Source: Paludibacteraceae bacterium (lineage in GTDB: Bacteria > Bacteroidota > Bacteroidia > Bacteroidales > Paludibacteraceae). From it: DNA of 44,010 nucleotides. The notes beneath the pieces were generated by a model that saw nothing but the letters and a program-made list of their open reading frames with translations, was not told where the DNA came from and searched no databases. The stretch is from assembly GCA_024689005.1 (NCBI GenBank), contig JAILDU010000086.1, forward strand, positions 1-44,010, written 5' to 3'. Numbering within the stretch: position 1 is the stretch's first letter; every line of letters starts with the position of its first letter. Positions 25,286 through 32,731 of this stretch are shown here, one piece after another. The position numbers and the translations under genes are program-made.

Positions 25286-26665
25286 TTATCGAATCATATC
25301 GTCTCCGAAGAACGGCTGCAGAGCCTTCGGAATACGAATACCTTCGGCTGTCTGGTTATTCTCAAGCAGGGCTGCCACGATACGCGGCAGAGCGAGAGCC
25401 GAACCGTTGAGGGTGTGGCAGAGAGTCACTTTCTTGTCCTCGGCACGGCGGTAACGGCACTTGAGGCGGTTGGCCTGATAGGTATCGAAATTGGAGGTTG
25501 AGGAAACCTCAAGCCAGCGGTGTTGTGCCTCGCTATACACCTCAAAATCGTAGCAGAGAGCGGCTGTGAAGGACATATCTCCACCCGAGAGGCGAAGGAT
25601 ACGATACGGCAGTTCGAGTTTCTGCAGCAGGCCTTCTACGTGCGCCAACATCTCCTTGTGGCTGGCATCGGAGTGCTCCGGCGTGTCGATACGAACGATC
25701 TCTATCTTGGAGAACTCGTGCAGACGGTTCAGACCGCGTACATCCTTGCCGTACGAGCCTGCCTCACGACGGAAGCACTCGGTATAGGCGCAGTTCTTGA
25801 TAGGCAGTTGCGCCTCATCGAGAATAACATCGCGGTAGATATTGGTCACGGGCACCTCAGCCGTCGGGATCAGATAGAGGTCGTCCACCTCGCAGTGGTA
25901 CATCTGTCCCTCCTTGTCCGGCAACTGGCCTGTACCGTAACCGGAAGCGGCATTGACCACCGTCGGTGGCATGATCTCGGTATAGCCGGCCTTGTTAGCC
26001 TCAGCCAAGAAGAAGTTGATCAGCGCGCGTTGGAGGCGTGCGCCTTGGCCCGTATAGACAGGGAATCCTGCACCTGAGATCTTGACGCCGAGGTCAAAAT
26101 CTATGAGGTTATATTTCTTAGCGAGGTCCCAGTGCGGTGCGAGCGATTCGCCACCCGTATTCTTCGAGAGGCGGTCGTCAGCTATCTTCTCGTCGGTAGC
26201 CGTATCCCAATCGCGGAGAGCCACAGAGCCGTTTTTAGCAATGGCGTCAGCCATCGGCTGGTTGGGCCAGTTGCCGAGCGCAACAGCCAGGTTGTCGTCT
26301 GCGCTTGCGCCTTCCGGAACGATGTCGTACGGCACATTAGGAATAGAGAGAAGGAGCTTGGTTTGTGCCTCTTCGGCTGCAGCCATCTTCTCGTCGTATT
26401 CGGAGATAGAGGCTTTGAGTTGTCCTGTTTGCGCCTTGGCAGCCTCAGCTTCTTCGCGTTTGCCTTGCGCCATGAGTTGGCCGATGGACTTGCTGATCTG
26501 GTTCATCTGCGCAGCGGCAGCATCTTTCTGTTGCTGAGCGGCCTTGCGCTCAGCATCCAAACGAAGCACTTCGTCAATGGCCTCTGCAGCGCCTGAGAAA
26601 TGTTTCTTCTCCAGTCCGGCAATGACACGGGCTTTATCGTCGTAGATTTGTTTGAGTGTTAACAT
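25286..26665 (-). CDS. serS: Seryl-tRNA synthetase
   Basis: 459 residues, start MLTLKQIYDDKARVIAG. The N-terminal long antiparallel coiled coil (about 25-105; Glu/Lys/Ala/Gln-rich) binds the tRNA-Ser long arm. The class II catalytic core shows motif 2 around TECFRREAGSYGKDVRGL and motif 3 around NGSALALPRIVAALLENNQ, with LEVSSTSNFDTYQANRLK between them. The C-terminus ends IPKALQPFFGDDMI. It charges tRNA-Ser with serine in the cytoplasm. It is somewhat longer than the usual 420-430 residues, mainly in the segment between the coiled coil and the core. No consensus promoter is visible upstream; the 11-bp array at 26696-26827 occupies that place. Confidence 0.97.
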   Translation of the reverse strand: MLTLKQIYDDKARVIAGLEKKHFSGAAEAIDEVLRLDAERKAAQQQKDAAAAQMNQISKSIGQLMAQGKREEAEAAKAQTGQLKASISEYDEKMAAAEEAQTKLLLSIPNVPYDIVPEGASADDNLAVALGNWPNQPMADAIAKNGSVALRDWDTATDEKIADDRLSKNTGGESLAPHWDLAKKYNLIDFDLGVKISGAGFPVYTGQGARLQRALINFFLAEANKAGYTEIMPPTVVNAASGYGTGQLPDKEGQMYHCEVDDLYLIPTAEVPVTNIYRDVILDEAQLPIKNCAYTECFRREAGSYGKDVRGLNRLHEFSKIEIVRIDTPEHSDASHKEMLAHVEGLLQKLELPYRILRLSGGDMSFTAALCYDFEVYSEAQHRWLEVSSTSNFDTYQANRLKCRYRRAEDKKVTLCHTLNGSALALPRIVAALLENNQTAEGIRIPKALQPFFGDDMIR

Positions 26666-26695
26666 ATATACGTATAGAATTTAGATTTCTTTATC

Positions 26696-26827
26696 TCGGT
26701 TGTCTCTCGGTCATCGCTCGGTCATCGCTCGGTTACCGCTTATAGACGGTTCAACATCGGTTCGAGATCATATCGAAGGCGTATCGAAGGCAAGTCGAGG
26801 TTTTATCGGGGTTTTATCGGGGTTTTG
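26696..26827. repeat. Twelve-unit 11-bp phased array upstream of serS
   Basis: Units start at 26696, 26707, 26718, 26729, 26740, 26751, 26762, 26773, 26784, 26795, 26806 and 26817 without loss of register. Ten begin TCG or a one-base variant. The sequence drifts along the array, from TCGGTnnnnnC types through TCGAAGGCnnn to TCGGGGTTTTA. The last type is identical to units of the array at 4201-4299, more than 22 kb away. It lies between the rpmA terminator and the serS start. Confidence 0.9.
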
Positions 26828-26840
26828 CAATAAATAAAAA

Positions 26841-26874
26841 TCTCCTACCGAATGCCTAAGCTCTCGGTAGGAGA
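26841..26874 (-). terminator. rplU-rpmA operon terminator
   Basis: TCTCCTACCGA (26841-26851) pairs perfectly with TCGGTAGGAGA (26864-26874); on the minus strand it is followed by TTTTTATTTATT. Confidence 0.9.
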
Positions 26875-26898
26875 AAAGTGTTTGTTCTCTCTCGCCGA

Positions 26899-27162
26899 TT
26901 AAGCTTTAGCTACCGGCTCGATGGAGACGTACGATTTGTTATCGCGACGTTTGCGGAAGGTTACGATACCATCGCAAAGAGCGAAGAGTGTGTGGTCAGA
27001 ACCCATACCCATGTTTTCACCCGGGTTGTGAACGGTACCACGTTGACGTACGATGATGTTACCTGCCTTAGCGAACTGACCACCAAAGATCTTCACGCCC
27101 AGGCGTTTGCTTTCTGATTCACGGCCGTTCTTAGAACTACCGACACCTTTCTTGTGAGCCAT
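26899..27162 (-). CDS. rpmA: 50S ribosomal protein L27
   Basis: 87 residues beginning [16 protein letters not shown], with [12 protein letters not shown] and the conserved [10 protein letters not shown] and GDHTLFAL-type segment ([12 protein letters not shown]). It binds near the peptidyl-transferase centre of the 50S subunit. There is no N-terminal cleavable extension of the Firmicutes type. It is second in an operon 18 bp after rplU. Confidence 0.98.
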   Translation of the reverse strand: MAHKKGVGSSKNGRESESKRLGVKIFGGQFAKAGNIIVRQRGTVHNPGENMGMGSDHTLFALCDGIVTFRKRRDNKSYVSIEPVAKA

Positions 27163-27180
27163 ACTCTGTTGTCCTTTCTT

Positions 27181-27501
27181 TTAAGCAATAACAATTTCTT
27201 TTACTACTACGTTGGTCAAATCCTGACGGTGACCGTTGAGTTTGCGAAAACCTTTGCGGCGTTTCTTGTGGAAAACAAGAATCTTCTCGCCACGGCACTC
27301 GTTATCGAGTACTTCGCAAACTACCTTAGCGCCCTTGATATACGGAGCACCTACTTTTACTTTGCCATCGTTGTCGATGAGCAGTACGTTGTCAAACTCA
27401 ACCGTTGCGCCCTTCTCAAGGTCAGCGATACGATTGATGAACAGTTTCTTGCCAGCTTCTACTTTAAACTGCTGGCCTTTCATTTCTACAATTGCGTACA
27501 T
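27181..27501 (-). CDS. rplU: 50S ribosomal protein L21
   Basis: 106 residues beginning [17 protein letters not shown], with the typical [18 protein letters not shown] and C-terminal [17 protein letters not shown]. It is a structural protein of the 50S subunit that binds 23S rRNA. It is first in the rplU-rpmA operon, with a leader of about 160 nt from the promoter at 27670-27701. I recognise no known leader motif in it. Confidence 0.98.
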   Translation of the reverse strand: MYAIVEMKGQQFKVEAGKKLFINRIADLEKGATVEFDNVLLIDNDGKVKVGAPYIKGAKVVCEVLDNECRGEKILVFHKKRRKGFRKLNGHRQDLTNVVVKEIVIA

Positions 27502-27669
27502 TGATACGTTTGTTATAATGGTTGTTGCGACTAGGCGTTCCTGATTCTGTGCGCTGCTGAAACAGAGTTCTCATACGCTGCGACGGACACTTACTAAGCC
27601 TAAACCGCGAAAAAGCATAAATTTGCCTTTTTTCTCGGGTATAAACATACCCAACGACAAAAAAGCGTG

Positions 27670-27701
27670 CAAAATTACTGCTTTTTTTTGACATGACCAA
27701 A
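27670..27701 (-). promoter_or_regulatory. rplU-rpmA promoter
   Basis: Minus strand: TTTG (27698-27701), 20-nt spacer, TAATTTTG (27670-27677). The spacer and the bases upstream of TTTG are identical to those of the tRNA-Lys promoter at 9263-9294. Confidence 0.85.
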
Positions 27702-27822
27702 TTTTTCTTGATTTTTTTGTAAAAAAAAGACCAATATGAGTCCCAATGGACTAAGATATCGTCCCGTATGTTCCCCGTAAGCGAGTCGTACGCGTTAAGT
27801 GATAAGATAGTGGAAAGAAAAA

Positions 27823-27848
27823 GGTCCGCCTGCCGAAGCAGGCGAACC
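27823..27848 (-). terminator. Terminator ending the DUF4832 cluster
   Basis: GGTCCGCCTGC (27823-27833), CGAA loop, GCAGGCGAACC (27838-27848). On the minus strand this is an 11-bp stem with a TTCG tetraloop, then TTTTT. It lies 44 bp past the stop at 27892. Confidence 0.9.
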
Positions 27849-27891
27849 AAAACACAATGAAAATTAGTCTTCTATACGAAAAGACCGAATT

Positions 27892-30153
27892 TTACTTAAG
27901 CAGATACTTCTGACCGTTCTGGATAACGATACCCTTGTAAGAAGCGTTTACACGACGACCGAGGATATCATACATCGGAGCATCCATATCGAGTTGTTGA
28001 GCCTCAACTTCGTCAATAGCCTGCGGCTTCTTGCTCGAGGACTTGGTCAGCTTGATACTCTGCAACTTAGGCTGACTCCACTCCATGATATTCTTCACAC
28101 GGAGAGTATAGTTGCCGGCTGGCAGACTCCAAGAAGAACTACCGTTCTCTGTCTTATTGCCTGTGCTCCATGACGACGGCATTGAATAGGTCTTGTTAGC
28201 CTCTACGAGTTCGAGTTGCCATTGGTGACCATTGGTATAATAACCGGTAATCGATACTTTGTATTTAGCAGCGCTCGGCACATTGATTGCCCACTCTGCC
28301 CAACGATCAAGATTAGGTGCATCGGTCGGTCCGAAATCGAAGTAGTTGGAGTTGTACCAAGTCATATCACTGCTATAAGCGCTCACGTTAGCCTTGTTGA
28401 GAGTAGCCGGCAGTTCGATGCCTTCTACTATAGGTTGCGGATCTTCTCCACCGCCTACTTGCTTGCCTGTCCAAGAAACATTGACGGTCTTGGAACTTGC
28501 GCCCGAGCTGGCGATAGTAACCTTAGCGCTACCACTGCCTGCAGCTGCAGGAACGAGAGTCAGCGTAACGGTAGCACCTGATTGTGCGCTGGATTTGCTG
28601 ATAGATGCGGGCGAAACGGAGAGGGCTGAGTTGTTGCTGCTGATGGTCACATTGCCGGACAGATTGCTACCGGTAACAGTGAACGAGCGGGTTGCAGAAG
28701 CGCCAACATTGATCTCACCGAAGCTGACGGATGAAGCGGAAACCGACAAAGCAGGAGTCGGAGCCGGAGTTGAACCGCCGGAGATAGTGATGCTGGCATT
28801 CAGATTGTTCATACCGGTATTGGCATCCCAAACGTCCTTGTTAGCAAAGCGAATAGCGAAAGCCGGTTTGTCTGCCAAAGATGCATAAGCGTCAGGCATA
28901 TGGAGGTAGAGTTGGTATGTACCTGCAGGGATGTCAGCCGGAACATCGAGTTGCTCATTGATAGAGATAGTATTGCCCGGAGTCCAACGACGCGGATCAG
29001 AAGCCAAATCAATCGAATAAGTCTTGCTGCCGTTCTTGAGAACGATCTTAGCTACGCGGTAGTTGTACAACGGAGCATAGCCGACGTTCTTGAGAGAGAT
29101 ATTAACAGACATTTTGCCGCCCGGGTTAGCCGAAGTAGAATAGTTACCGCTAATGAGTTGATAACGATAACCCATATTGCGGTTGAGCTTGTCAAAAATA
29201 CCATCACTCTTCCATTTGTTAGTTACGGTCTCGGAATAACTCTCGCCACAGAAAGACCAGTGATATGCAGCCATTTCAGCCTCAGCATTTTTGTACACTT
29301 TCTTTGCTGTAGAAGAACTCTCAACGTTGGTTTCTCCACCATTAGGCACGTAGAGTGTCTCTTGAGCAATGTAGTCACGTACACTCTGATCATCATCGTC
29401 GCTTTCATCCCAGCTGACATAAGTACCATCGTTACCATAGGTATTGAGGAAAGCATCGTTGTGGTGGCCGATACGCGCACGAGCAGAACCATCGAATGCG
29501 ATGCTTGAACCCATAGGACTGGTCGTGTTGAGATATTCTGCTTTGATCATCGGATACCGAACGAGCAGGAAGCGATCTTGCGGGCAGGCATCGAGCAAAG
29601 CCTCCAAAACGGCACGACGGTTAGAATTGAGGTGCTGTGTTTCGTTTCCGAAATTCTCACTATAATACCATTCTCCCCATTCACCGACAAAACCGGCTTG
29701 TAAAACATAGATAACGTCTGCATTCTTCTTGAGATACGGTTTCAACTGAGCAATATGCTTGAGCACACGTGCCTTGGTGGCATCTTTCTTGTCCGACTCG
29801 CTATAAGCGAAACGAAGAACGCACTTGAATCCCTTGTTACGGAGAACCTGCATATCATCGTCAAAACCGTTCAAAATCTCTTGATCCAATTTGTCTTTCG
29901 TTCTGTAGTTAGACAGGTTGTACAAAACCACGGCGAGTGACTCTGTCGGACGCACACCGCCCTCATCGAAGAAACTCTCATTGCCCACGAGCAGGTGGTT
30001 GCTGGATTTAGAAACTTTTCCACTGATCTCTTCTGTGAAACCACGTTCAGGATTACGGAAAATAGTTGAATTGTCAGCTGTGTAATTCACTGCTGTTACA
30101 TTAGTACTGAGGGCTACTAAGCCTAAGAGTACAGATAAAAGTCTTGTTCTCAT
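27892..30153 (-). CDS. Secreted DUF4874/DUF4832 protein with one CBM-like module
   Basis: 753 residues with a signal peptide (ending near NVTA). The N-terminal region begins YTADNSTIFRNPERGF and continues with a TIM-barrel-like DUF4874 (VLRFAY, DVIYVLQAGFVGEWGEWYY), then DUF4832 (NRNMGYRYQL, LKNVGYAPLYN, GTYQLYLHMPD). Residues about 470-570 are an Ig-like domain (VSFGEINVGASATRSFTV) found only in this member of the cluster. One CBM6/35-like module follows (FDFGPTDAPNLDRWAEW, NGHQWQLEL, MEWSQPKLQSIKL). The tail YDILGRRV...YLLK is shared by the whole cluster and resembles a T9SS signal. Glycan binding or hydrolysis is inferred, not shown. Confidence 0.85.
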   Translation of the reverse strand: MRTRLLSVLLGLVALSTNVTAVNYTADNSTIFRNPERGFTEEISGKVSKSSNHLLVGNESFFDEGGVRPTESLAVVLYNLSNYRTKDKLDQEILNGFDDDMQVLRNKGFKCVLRFAYSESDKKDATKARVLKHIAQLKPYLKKNADVIYVLQAGFVGEWGEWYYSENFGNETQHLNSNRRAVLEALLDACPQDRFLLVRYPMIKAEYLNTTSPMGSSIAFDGSARARIGHHNDAFLNTYGNDGTYVSWDESDDDDQSVRDYIAQETLYVPNGGETNVESSSTAKKVYKNAEAEMAAYHWSFCGESYSETVTNKWKSDGIFDKLNRNMGYRYQLISGNYSTSANPGGKMSVNISLKNVGYAPLYNYRVAKIVLKNGSKTYSIDLASDPRRWTPGNTISINEQLDVPADIPAGTYQLYLHMPDAYASLADKPAFAIRFANKDVWDANTGMNNLNASITISGGSTPAPTPALSVSASSVSFGEINVGASATRSFTVTGSNLSGNVTISSNNSALSVSPASISKSSAQSGATVTLTLVPAAAGSGSAKVTIASSGASSKTVNVSWTGKQVGGGEDPQPIVEGIELPATLNKANVSAYSSDMTWYNSNYFDFGPTDAPNLDRWAEWAINVPSAAKYKVSITGYYTNGHQWQLELVEANKTYSMPSSWSTGNKTENGSSSWSLPAGNYTLRVKNIMEWSQPKLQSIKLTKSSSKKPQAIDEVEAQQLDMDAPMYDILGRRVNASYKGIVIQNGQKYLLK

Positions 30154-30198
30154 AACGAAAAAACTTTAAATTAGTAATGTAAGGTATTCGTTCCCTCA

Positions 30199-30225
30199 TC
30201 GCGCAGCGCACGAGGCGCTGCACGA
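30199..30225. other. Intercistronic hairpin, CTCGT loop (copy 1)
   Basis: TCGCGCAGCGC (30199-30209) pairs with GCGCTGCACGA (30215-30225), 10 of 11 pairs, loop ACGAG on the plus strand. The box TTCCCTC precedes it. There is no T-run. Confidence 0.75.
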
Positions 30226-30268
30226 TTTAGGACTATCTTATCTGGTTAAATGAGTATTCGGTTGATGC

Positions 30269-32632
30269 TTATCGAAGCAGATATTTCTGTCCGTTCTGGA
30301 TAACGATTCCCTTATAGGAAGCGCCAACCTGACGGCCCAGGATATCGTACATTGGAGCGTTCATGTCGAGTTGCTGTGCCTCAACCTCGTCAATAGCCTG
30401 CGGCTTCTTGTTGGAAGCAGTGGTCAGAGTGATGTTCTGCAACTTAGCTTGGCTCCATTGCATAATATTTTTGATACGCAGAATATAAGTACCTGAAGAC
30501 AGATACCACGTGCTGCTACCGCTTTCGGTCTGAGTACCGCTGGCATAGGACTTAGGCATATCATAAGTATTGCCTGCGCCTACAATCTCGAGTTGCCATT
30601 GGTGACCATTAGGATAATAACCGGTGGTTGCAACGGTGTAATTGCCTGAACTCGGCACCTTGATCTCCCACTCTGCCCAACGGTCGAGGTTGTGACCATC
30701 GCTCGGACCAAAATCGAAGAGACTGGAGTTATACCAAGTCATATCGCTGCTATGAGCTTTCTCATTAGATTTGTTGAGGGTTGCAGGCAGAACAATTGCA
30801 GAAGAACTACTACCGGCTTTAGCCAATTTGACGCTCTTCAGTTTCGGCTGGCCCCACTCCATGACGTTCTTTACACGGATCTTGTAGGTACCGGAAGGCA
30901 GATACCAGGTAGAAGAACCCTCCTCAGTCACCTCACCGGTCTTGTGCGAAGAAGACATGGTATAGGTCGTATTGCCACCTACCAGTTCCAATTGCCATTG
31001 GTGGCCGTTAGGATAGTAACCGGTTGTTGTAACAGTATACTCACCCGAGCTGCTAATTTTAACACTCCACTCTGCCCAACGATCGAGATTGTGTGTATCG
31101 GTCGGACCGAAATCAAAGAAACTGGAGTTGTAATAAGTCATATCGCTGCTGACAGAAGCCACATTAGACTTAGTGAGTGTACCCGGAACAGAAACAGTTG
31201 ATCCGCTGGTAGAACCACCGCCACCGCTATTGCCGCTTCCGGAGGAGATAGTAACACTGGCATTCAGCTTGTTCATACCGGTTGAGGACTCCCAAACGTC
31301 TTTGTTTGCAAAGCGAACAGAGAATGCAGGCTTAGAAGCCAGGCTCTCATATCTATCCGGCAAGTTCAAATAGATCTGATAAGTACCGGTAGCAATATCA
31401 GATGGCAGAGAAATAGTCTCGTTGATAGTGGTTGACTCACCCGGTTTCCATTTGCGAGGGTCAGTTGCCAAGCGAATGGAATACTTCTTACTGCTATTCT
31501 TGAGCACGATGTATGCATAACGTTTGTTATACAGCGGAGCATAACCGACGTTTTTCAGTTTGATATTAACGGACATCGAACCGCCTTGAGCAGCTGAACT
31601 GCTATATGTACCGCTTACCAATTGGAAACGATAACCCATATTGCGGTTCAGTTTGTCAAATATACCTTCACTTTTCCATCTATCGGTTACTTGGCGTGCA
31701 TAGCCGTCACCGCAGAATGACCAGTGATATTTAGCCATTTCGGATTCGGCATTCTTATAGACTTGCTTTGCCAGATCATCGTCATCCACATTGGTTTCAC
31801 CGCCATTAGGCACATAGAGAGTCTCGGTAGCAATATAACTACGAACAGAAGAATCGTCGCTATGACCAACGCTGGCATAAGTACCATCGTTACCATAGTT
31901 ATTCAAGAATGCGTCATTGTGGCAACCGATACGTGCTCTCGGATTGCTGGTCGAATATGCTTCAGAAGAAGACAGAGCTGAAGTGCTATAACCCTTAGCT
32001 GCGAGATATTCGGTCTTAATCATCGGATAGCGAACCAACAAGAAACGGTCGGTCGGACATGCATCCAACAGAGCGTCAATTACAGCTATGCGGTCCGAGT
32101 TCATTCGTTGGGTCTTATTGCCGAAATGAGAACTATAGTACCATTCGCCCCATTGACCTACAAATCCGGCCTCCAATGCATAGATAACATCAGCATTGTC
32201 TTTCAGATATGGTTTCAATTGGCTGATGTGTTTTTTCACCCATGATAGAGAAGCATCATTGCCGCTCTTCCAATCATATGCAAAACGAAGCACACACTTG
32301 AAACCTTTTTCACGCAGAACCTGCATATCATCATCAAAACCGTTCAGGATCTTACTCGGTATATCTTTAGATTTGTAATTTCCCAAATAATACACCAAGA
32401 CAACCAAACTTTGACTTTCGCGTCCTGATTCTTTGAAATACCAACTGTCGCGTTTGTCTTTCAGCAAATGGTATTCACTTTCAGAAAGCATTGTTTCTCC
32501 ACCGACTTCACCGGTGAATCCGCGTTCCGGGTTAGGGAAGATAGTTGAATTGTCTGCTGTATAAGAAACAGCAGTTGCGTACGTACTGAACATGGCTAAA
32601 CATAACAGTACAGAGAGGATCTTTGTCTTCAT
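30269..32632 (-). CDS. Secreted DUF4874/DUF4832 protein with two CBM-like modules
   Basis: 787 residues with signal peptide (ending near TYATA), then YTADNSTIFPNPERGF and DUF4874 (VLRFAYDW, DVIYALEAGFVGQWGEWYY). DUF4832 follows (NRNMGYRFQL, LKNVGYAPLYN, TGTYQIYLNLPD). After a Gly/Ser linker (about 480-495) come two tandem CBM6/35-like modules, each with FDFGPxDxHNLDRWAEW and GYYPNGHQWQLE, separated by about 10 residues. The tail is YDILGRQVGASYKGIVIQNG...YLLR. It is closest to the 27892-30153 protein, from which it differs by a second module in place of the Ig-like domain. Likely duplicated from a shared ancestor. Confidence 0.85.
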   Translation of the reverse strand: MKTKILSVLLCLAMFSTYATAVSYTADNSTIFPNPERGFTGEVGGETMLSESEYHLLKDKRDSWYFKESGRESQSLVVLVYYLGNYKSKDIPSKILNGFDDDMQVLREKGFKCVLRFAYDWKSGNDASLSWVKKHISQLKPYLKDNADVIYALEAGFVGQWGEWYYSSHFGNKTQRMNSDRIAVIDALLDACPTDRFLLVRYPMIKTEYLAAKGYSTSALSSSEAYSTSNPRARIGCHNDAFLNNYGNDGTYASVGHSDDSSVRSYIATETLYVPNGGETNVDDDDLAKQVYKNAESEMAKYHWSFCGDGYARQVTDRWKSEGIFDKLNRNMGYRFQLVSGTYSSSAAQGGSMSVNIKLKNVGYAPLYNKRYAYIVLKNSSKKYSIRLATDPRKWKPGESTTINETISLPSDIATGTYQIYLNLPDRYESLASKPAFSVRFANKDVWESSTGMNKLNASVTISSGSGNSGGGGSTSGSTVSVPGTLTKSNVASVSSDMTYYNSSFFDFGPTDTHNLDRWAEWSVKISSSGEYTVTTTGYYPNGHQWQLELVGGNTTYTMSSSHKTGEVTEEGSSTWYLPSGTYKIRVKNVMEWGQPKLKSVKLAKAGSSSSAIVLPATLNKSNEKAHSSDMTWYNSSLFDFGPSDGHNLDRWAEWEIKVPSSGNYTVATTGYYPNGHQWQLEIVGAGNTYDMPKSYASGTQTESGSSTWYLSSGTYILRIKNIMQWSQAKLQNITLTTASNKKPQAIDEVEAQQLDMNAPMYDILGRQVGASYKGIVIQNGQKYLLR

Positions 32633-32684
32633 AACAATACAGACAGATTTTTTGGTAATTATTAAAGTTAAATGGTTCCCTCTT

Positions 32685-32709
32685 CGCGTAGCGCACGAGG
32701 CGCTACGCG
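32685..32709. other. Intercistronic hairpin, CTCGT loop (copy 2)
   Basis: CGCGTAGCGC (32685-32694) pairs with GCGCTACGCG (32700-32709), 10 of 10 pairs, loop ACGAG on the plus strand, preceded by TTCCCTC. Confidence 0.75.
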
Positions 32710-32731
32710 GTTTGGAACAAAAGGTGTTTTC

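Noticed and set aside
27464..27850. 128-codon minus-strand frame upstream of rplU
   Set aside because: It covers the rplU leader and promoter and the cluster terminator; similarity to the frame at 9111 is due only to the shared promoter sequence.
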